The position numbers and the translations under genes are program-made. Below, one piece after another: positions 58,929 through 64,000 of a DNA stretch of 64,000 bases (positions are counted from its first letter, which is position 1; each line of letters starts with the position of its first letter). Below the pieces are notes generated by a model. It was not told the origin of the DNA and did not search any database. It worked only from the letters and a program-made list of their open reading frames with translations. The DNA comes from a bacterium (GTDB lineage Bacteria; 4484-113; JAFGCY01), in assembly GCA_016932385.1 (NCBI GenBank), contig JAFGCY010000058.1, positions 1 through 64,000 on the forward strand, read 5' to 3'.

Positions 58929-60494
58929 ATGAGTGCCCAGGCCAGGCGCCGCCTTTTCAGGATGGTATTGCCCAAGTACCCTACATTCAACGTTTTCAGC
59001 ACGGTTGCGCATAAAACCACCGCTCTGGGACCGATCTGCGTGGCGACAGCGATCAGCAGGCTGGCAGGCTGGGACGTGGAAGTGATTGATGAGAATAATT
59101 ACTACTTCCCGGGACCGGTAGACCGCTTGGGTATGCCCGACCACCTGGCACTGCAACGGATTCGTCCGGCAGACGTGGTTGGATTCTACGGCGGGCTTTC
59201 CTGCACTATTCCGCGCTTGTTTGAGCTGACCAGGCTGTATCGTCATGATGGTGTATTCACGATCGGCGGCGGCCACCATCTGGACTTCTTGCCGGACGAG
59301 GCGCTGCAAGAAGGCCTGGATATAATCGTCCACGGTGAGGGAGAAGAAACAGCCTCCGAGATTATCAAAGCATGGGAGCAGCGCTCCGGTTTTGAATCGA
59401 TCGCGGGAATCTCATTCCTGCGTGATAGCCAGCTTATCAATACTGCAGCACGGCCGCCGATCACAGACTTCAACCAACTGCCATTGCCTGATTTCGGGCT
59501 ATTGCGTTTCGCCCGTCTGGAGTTATTCCCAATCAACCGCACCCGGGGCTGCGGTATGAACTGCGAATTCTGCTCGGTCAAGGGGAAGGCGCGCAGCGCA
59601 ACCCCTGAACGCTTGCTGTCGCAGCTGAGCTATTTGGCGGAAACCTTTCGGGCACGCCAGTTTTTCGTTGTCGATGACCAATTTGCGCAGGACCGTCGCG
59701 AGACAATCAGGTTCTGTGAACTGCTCAGTTCATACTCGAAGAGCATGGGGGTCAATTTTCGATTGGTGGTGCAGATCAGGCTTGACTGCGCTCGGGACGA
59801 AGAGCTGCTGAGGGCGATGCGTAAGTGCGGAATCTGGTTCGTGGCGATCGGCATCGAATCGCCCATCGATGAAGAACTGCAGGCCATGGGCAAGCGCATC
59901 AAGGCCGCGGAGATGGTCGAATTGGCAGCCCGCTACCGCCGCTTCGGCTTCCACATCCACGGCATGTTCATCTTCGGTTACCCAATGCAACCTGGCGTTA
60001 CTTTCAACATGCCGGCCCGGGAGCGCGTCAATCGCTTCAAGCGCTTCTTCCGGCAAGCACGCCTGGATTCCGTGCAGGTGCTGACACCGGTCCCGATCCC
60101 CGGCTCCGCATTGCGCGCGCGGTTGGAGAAAGACGGTCGGGTATTACCCAGCCAGGAGATCGGTTGGGAGTATTACGATGGCAATTTCCCAATCCTTATA
60201 CCCGACGAACCGTTGACGCCGGATAGCATGCACGCTTCGATCCAACAGCTGATGAGTAGTTTCTACGGGATTCCCCGGCTGATCGGCGTAGTACTGCACA
60301 CCCTGCGATTCCCGTTCGCGATGCTGCCGCTGGTCAATATCAAAGCCAGCTGGAAGCGCTGGTACCGATCTTGGTTCAACGATGTTCTGGGATCAGCTGG
60401 TTACTTCATCGTGCGCAACTGGAAACGCGAGTTTTTACTGGGCCCTTTCCGGGAGAAACTGAGTAGGGCGAGCGATTCGAGATCCAAGCGATAA
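58929..60494 (+). CDS. B12-binding domain radical SAM protein
   Basis: 521 residues from the ATG at 58929 (GGAGGGG 8 nt upstream); the track's start at 58797 would overlap the small membrane protein. N-terminal Rossmann-type cobalamin-binding domain (about 30-175; VEVIDENNYYF, DVVGFYGGLSCTIPRLFEL, IGGGHHLDFLPDEAL, IVHGEGEETASEII). Radical SAM core with the 4Fe-4S motif CGMNCEFC in the context INRTRGCGMNCEFCSV, then 'FFVVDDQFAQDR' and 'IGIESPIDEELQAMGK', typical of the BchE/hopanoid C-methylase type. Such enzymes often methylate or rearrange lipids or tetrapyrroles. The substrate is unknown. Confidence 0.92.
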   Translation: MSAQARRRLFRMVLPKYPTFNVFSTVAHKTTALGPICVATAISRLAGWDVEVIDENNYYFPGPVDRLGMPDHLALQRIRPADVVGFYGGLSCTIPRLFELTRLYRHDGVFTIGGGHHLDFLPDEALQEGLDIIVHGEGEETASEIIKAWEQRSGFESIAGISFLRDSQLINTAARPPITDFNQLPLPDFGLLRFARLELFPINRTRGCGMNCEFCSVKGKARSATPERLLSQLSYLAETFRARQFFVVDDQFAQDRRETIRFCELLSSYSKSMGVNFRLVVQIRLDCARDEELLRAMRKCGIWFVAIGIESPIDEELQAMGKRIKAAEMVELAARYRRFGFHIHGMFIFGYPMQPGVTFNMPARERVNRFKRFFRQARLDSVQVLTPVPIPGSALRARLEKDGRVLPSQEIGWEYYDGNFPILIPDEPLTPDSMHASIQQLMSSFYGIPRLIGVVLHTLRFPFAMLPLVNIKASWKRWYRSWFNDVLGSAGYFIVRNWKREFLLGPFREKLSRASDSRSKR

Positions 60495-60859
60495 GCCCCA
60501 TCAGGACTTACCATCGACTGCGGCTGTGTCCCCCTAGCGCGCCCTTGAGCTTTCGCTTCACACCCGGGGCCAAGTCCTCGAGGTCTCCGGCAGCCACTCG
60601 GCCACCCGGGATGCTTCCGTGGTCTGGTTTTCCGCCAGCGCACGCTCGGAGGCTTCCAGCTCCAGGCGAATACCTGCTGTGGCTACCGTCACGCGTGCAA
60701 CCTGCCGCTGGCGAGTGCTGAGCTGCTGGCCAGTCGCATGTAGCTTGCGCGGTGCTAGCGGACTCAGGACCTCGAACTTGCCCCGCGAAACCTAAACCGG
60801 TCCGTGCGACTCTATAACATTGTCTGGAAGTTGAGCTCAGCAAAGGATATACTTCAACC
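60495..60859. other. Gene-free stretch upstream of the YhaO-like gene
   Basis: The stretch has open frames on the minus strand (for example one reading KFEVLSPLAPRKLHATGQQL) with no start codon, ribosome binding site or recognisable family. I see it as non-coding or a decayed gene. The YhaO-type gene's promoter lies at its right end. Confidence 0.4.
60848..60853 (+). promoter_or_regulatory. -10 box TATACT for leaderless YhaO-like gene
   Basis: TATACT ends 7 nt before the A of the ATG at 60860; no Shine-Dalgarno sequence is present. Confidence 0.55.
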
Positions 60860-62029
60860 ATGGCAATCCGGTTCTTGCAGATAGGGGACACACATCTTGG
60901 CGCAGCGTTGTCCGCGCTGCCCCCTGAAATCGCCGAGACGCTGCGGCGGTCCGCGCGCGACGTCTTCGCCGAAGCGCTGCAACGCGCCGGGCGCGACAAG
61001 CTGGACCTGGTGCTGTTGCCCGGCGACCTGTTCGAGCAGGACGGCCAGGACCCGGCGGCGCAGCTGCGCTTCATCTACGAGCAGGCCGCGGCCCTGGCGC
61101 CGACGCACGTGGTGATCACGCCGGGCAACCACGACCCGGTCTTCCCCGGCAGCCCGTACCTGACCGAGGCCGTGCCCGCCAACGTGACGCTGTTCGTCTC
61201 CGGCGAGCTGCTGGTGCACCATACCCCGCTCGGACCGGTGGTTGGCCGCGCCGTGCAGACGGGCGAGGGCGCGGCGTCGCTGAACTGGATCCAGCCGCCG
61301 GTCGGCGACCGGTCGCAGCCGACGCTGATGGTGCTCCATGCCTCGGTACTGGGGACGGGCGACGGCCGGCTGGGGCGTAACACGGTGGTGCCGACGGCGG
61401 TCAAGACGCTCCAGCAATCGGGCTACAGTTACATCGCGCTCGGGCACTACCACCGCCACCAGGCCTGGTCGCATACGCAAAGCGAACTGGCCCAGGCGGC
61501 TTACGCCGGCTGCCCGCAGGGCCAGGGCTGGGACGAGCCCGGGCCGCGCGGCTATCTACTCGGTGAACTCGAGCCGGACGGAGCGCGGCTGAACTTCGTG
61601 CCTGCCGCGCGTCATGTCTGGTACCGCCAGGCCGTCGAACTGCCGCCGGATTACGCCGACGACGCCGAGGCGCGGCTGTTGGCCGTGGTCCAGGAGATCT
61701 ACGACAAGGTCGGCAAGGACGACCTGCTGGAGCTGGCGGTCCGCGGCCGCTGGCCCGCCGGTCGCCGCTCCGAGCTGGTCGAGCTGGTGGGGCGGATCGG
61801 CGAACGGGCTTGGTTCACGCGGCCGGTGGACTGGTCGCAAACGGAGTTCTTCGATCCGCTGGTCGGAGCCGGCGACTCCGAGGCCGTAGACAACTTCCTG
61901 GCCCGTTGCGAGCAGGGGCTGGCCAAGGTGCCCGAGGGGGACGCGGATGAGCAGCGGGCCTGGCTGCTGGCCCGTTACCTGGGGCTCAGGCTGCTGTCCG
62001 GCCAGGGCCTGCCCGAGGAGGTGGCGTAA
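60860..62029 (+). CDS. SbcD/YhaO-like metallophosphoesterase exonuclease
   Basis: 389 residues. Calcineurin-like phosphoesterase motifs: RFLQIGDTHLGA (Asp, His), VLLPGDLFEQ (GD), ITPGNHDPVF (GNHD), VLHASVLGTG (His) and IALGHYHRHQ (GHxH). This is the Mre11/SbcD fold, a manganese-dependent DNA nuclease. The size and the coupling to a membrane-anchored Rad50-like partner match YhaO of Firmicutes rather than E. coli SbcD. The stop overlaps the start of the next gene (TAATG). TATACT 7 nt before the ATG suggests a leaderless mRNA. Confidence 0.92.
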   Translation: MAIRFLQIGDTHLGAALSALPPEIAETLRRSARDVFAEALQRAGRDKLDLVLLPGDLFEQDGQDPAAQLRFIYEQAAALAPTHVVITPGNHDPVFPGSPYLTEAVPANVTLFVSGELLVHHTPLGPVVGRAVQTGEGAASLNWIQPPVGDRSQPTLMVLHASVLGTGDGRLGRNTVVPTAVKTLQQSGYSYIALGHYHRHQAWSHTQSELAQAAYAGCPQGQGWDEPGPRGYLLGELEPDGARLNFVPAARHVWYRQAVELPPDYADDAEARLLAVVQEIYDKVGKDDLLELAVRGRWPAGRRSELVELVGRIGERAWFTRPVDWSQTEFFDPLVGAGDSEAVDNFLARCEQGLAKVPEGDADEQRAWLLARYLGLRLLSGQGLPEEVA

Positions 62030-64000
62030 TGCAACTGATCAGCGTTGAATCCGCCGCCTTCGGAACCCTGAGCATCACCAAGCCGCTGGCGTTCGGGCCC
62101 GGCCTGAATATCCTGGTCGCGCCCAACCAGGCCGGTAAATCGACCTTGATTACCTTGATCGAGTGGGCGCTCTACGGTGTCCCGCCGTCCAAAAGCAAGC
62201 GCAACCAGGCCGAGGTCAAGCGCTGGTCGCCCTGGGACGGCACGCTGCCCCAGGCCACGCTGAAGCTGGCGCCGCAGCTGCCCAACTGGCCCGCGCTCGT
62301 CAATCTAAAAATCGACTTCGCCGATTTTGCCCCGCGCGCCACCGCCGCCACGGCGCTGACCGACCTGGGCGAGAAGGGCCTGTTCGAGCTCGACCGCAAC
62401 GGCAGCTGGGACATTGGCGCGCGGCTGACCGGCCTGAGCCGCGGCGCGGCGCAGGCCAGCCTGATCGCCCACCAGGGCCAGCTGACCAACCTGCTGAACC
62501 TGCCGAACAATCCCGACCACGAGGGGCTGCGCGGCCTGCTGACCGCCGACCTGGCCAACCGGGTCGAGGATCCCGAGCGCGCCACGCTCGACGCGGCGCT
62601 CAGGCAGCTGGACAAGCCCAGCTTCCGGCTCGGCGAGCTCAGCAAGAACCCGGTGCAGGTCGGCAGCCTGCTCCGTGAGGCCACCAACCACTGGCAGATG
62701 GCCACCGCCGAGGTCGACACCCAGCGCGAACGCTACGCCGAGCTCGAGGAACTGCTGGCGCAGCGCGATGAGAAGGAGATTGCCCTGGCCAAGGTCAAGG
62801 CGCGGCTGTCCGACCTGGTGGACGAGCAGGGGCGGCTGGAACTGGCCGCGGCGCATTGGCGCTACGCGCGCGTCAGCCAGCTGCACACCGCGGTGGCGTC
62901 TTGGAACCCGCAGCTGGAGCAGGAGCCCTGGCTGGCCGATTTCCCGGCCGACGTCCAGCGCACCGTCGACCGCTGGGAGACCGAGCGGAGCGGCCTGCGC
63001 GAGCGGATCAACGCCAGCGCCGGCCAGCTGCGCGAGGCCGAGGCGCTGAAGCTGCGCGCGCCGTATGTGGAGAAGGTCCACATCGAAACCGAGCAGGAGA
63101 TGATCCGCTACGCCGAGCGCTTGCGCAACGCCAGAAGCGAAATCCAGGACCACGCCGGCCGCCACCAGCAGTCGCAGTCGCGCGTCCAGGAGATCGAGGC
63201 CTATCTTACGAAGCACGAGGGGCTGGCGATGCAGGCCGACAAGCTGGCCGAGCTCATCGAGCAGCAGGCCGCGCTGGTCGCCGCCAGCAAGGACCGGCGC
63301 GCGGCGGACAAGGAGGTTCGCGAGTACGGCGAGGGCCGTGACGAGACCGAGCGCAAGCGGCTGGAGCAGCTCAAGGGCGTGATCAAGCCGTACCAGGCCC
63401 TGCTGCCGGAGATCGCCGGCTACATCGAGCGCCGCGACAGGTTGCGCGCCGAGTTGGCGGAAGCCGCGCGGCAGCGCGCCGAGCTGAAACCGGCGCTGGA
63501 GGCCAAGGGCATGCCGCTCTTCGCCAGTGCCGGCATCGTACTGGTGGTGGCGCTGATCGGGCTGTTCTTCCTGTTGTCCGTGCAGCCCGTCGTGGCCATC
63601 CTGGTGGTCTGTGTGCTGGTGGCGGTCGCCGGCTGGCTGGGCTACCAGGGCTTTTTGAAGAACCAGCACGCCGCCAAGGCGCAGCAAAAGATCAAGGAAG
63701 AGCTCGAGCCCCTGGAGGCCGAGATCACCGGCCATCAGAAGATGCTCGACGAACACGTGATCGAGATCCGGCGCGAATTCGAAGTCGCCGCCAATATCTG
63801 GGACCACGTGGTCGAGGTGCTGCCGGAATACCAGCGGCTGCGCACCAGCCTGGAGTCGTACCACCAGGCGCTGAGCGCCCGTGACAGCGCGACCGAACGC
63901 TACAACGCCGCCTGGGAACGCATCCGCATCATCTGCATGGACACGCCCGCCGCGGCGGACCTGGACTGGGTGGACAAGCGCATCCGGCTGCTCAGAAGTT
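62029..64000 (+). CDS. YhaN-like (Rad50/SbcC-type) AAA ATPase with internal membrane segments, 3' end outside window
   Basis: The frame from the ATG at 62029 stays open to the last base (about 657 residues seen), which is why the ORF track omits it. Walker A region LNILVAPNQAGKSTLITLIEWALYG is N-terminal, HQGQLTNLLNLP gives a Q-loop-like site, and long coiled coil follows (about 230-490). Two adjacent membrane segments (FASAGIVLVVALIGLFFLLS and VVAILVVCVLVAVAGWLGY, about 505-545) interrupt the coil, as in YhaN, and distinguish it from soluble SbcC. Walker B and signature motifs must lie beyond the window. It is the partner of the YhaO-like nuclease in double-strand-break end processing. Confidence 0.9.
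   Translation, partial: MQLISVESAAFGTLSITKPLAFGPGLNILVAPNQAGKSTLITLIEWALYGVPPSKSKRNQAEVKRWSPWDGTLPQATLKLAPQLPNWPALVNLKIDFADFAPRATAATALTDLGEKGLFELDRNGSWDIGARLTGLSRGAAQASLIAHQGQLTNLLNLPNNPDHEGLRGLLTADLANRVEDPERATLDAALRQLDKPSFRLGELSKNPVQVGSLLREATNHWQMATAEVDTQRERYAELEELLAQRDEKEIALAKVKARLSDLVDEQGRLELAAAHWRYARVSQLHTAVASWNPQLEQEPWLADFPADVQRTVDRWETERSGLRERINASAGQLREAEALKLRAPYVEKVHIETEQEMIRYAERLRNARSEIQDHAGRHQQSQSRVQEIEAYLTKHEGLAMQADKLAELIEQQAALVAASKDRRAADKEVREYGEGRDETERKRLEQLKGVIKPYQALLPEIAGYIERRDRLRAELAEAARQRAELKPALEAKGMPLFASAGIVLVVALIGLFFLLSVQPVVAILVVCVLVAVAGWLGYQGFLKNQHAAKAQQKIKEELEPLEAEITGHQKMLDEHVIEIRREFEVAANIWDHVVEVLPEYQRLRTSLESYHQALSARDSATERYNAAWERIRIICMDTPAAADLDWVDKRIRLLRS

Noticed and set aside
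62305-63864. 519-residue minus-strand ORF
   Set aside because: Shadow of the YhaN-like gene, whose frame is open to the window end and carries a Walker A motif and coiled coil.

Overview
The window is bacterial chromosome from a GC-rich organism. It carries bacterial housekeeping genes (rpsB, tsf, a PIN/TRAM protein of the YacL type, a biotin ligase, HtrA, a YhaO/YhaN-type pair, three tRNA genes) and many lipoprotein and secreted-protein genes with PKD, dockerin-like and propeller-like repeats. No rRNA, CRISPR array or intact mobile element is visible. I cannot place the phylum from sequence alone. The dockerin/PKD lipoproteins, near-leaderless promoters and a mixture of MEP-like and mevalonate-like genes suggest a little-studied lineage.

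Layout. 1-8.3 kb: three tandem paralogous lipoproteins (dockerin-like repeats, PKD domains, propeller-like C-terminus), the first cut by the window edge. 8.3-14.8 kb: an alkyladenine glycosylase facing a lipoprotein/MgtC pair, a hybrid histidine kinase, a phosphomevalonate-kinase-like GHMP kinase and an AT-richer secreted protein. 14.9-20.4 kb: tRNA-Val, an array of tiny hairpins, a SelW-like selenoprotein gene missing from the ORF track, an FG-GAP protein, and an overlapping operon yacL-ispD-(ispF::rnhA) in which the IspF domain has lost its metal ligands. 20.6-24.1 kb: a binding protein overlapping a hybrid sensor kinase. 24.3-26.8 kb: an accessory stretch with an HExxH protein, a small membrane-associated-looking protein and a gene remnant. 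26.8-28.8 kb: rpsB-tsf. 29-32.8 kb: ECF sigma/anti-sigma pair, secreted protein, acetyltransferase. 33.3-41.7 kb: TSUP permease, an AT-rich protein kinase/HD fusion, S9 peptidase, AMIN-STN protein, biotin ligase, YtxH protein. 41.9-47.6 kb: two tandem lipoprotein paralogs, the second frameshifted. 48-58 kb: tRNA-Asp/tRNA-Phe, a giant PKD/HhH lipoprotein, CoA-binding protein, HtrA, glycosyltransferase. 57.9-58.3 kb: tyrosine-recombinase remnant. 58.7-64 kb: small membrane protein, B12-radical SAM protein, YhaO-like and YhaN-like genes, the last running off the end.

Main points for follow-up: the selenoprotein with a well-placed SECIS-like hairpin; the orphan kinase/HD (SAMHD1-like) fusion, the best candidate for an undescribed, possibly defensive, system; the dead IspF domain fused to an intact RNase HI; six genes whose -10 box ends exactly 7 nt before the A of ATG, implying leaderless mRNAs; and intergenic arrays of perfect 6-8 bp hairpins, often with 6-nt loops but unrelated stems.
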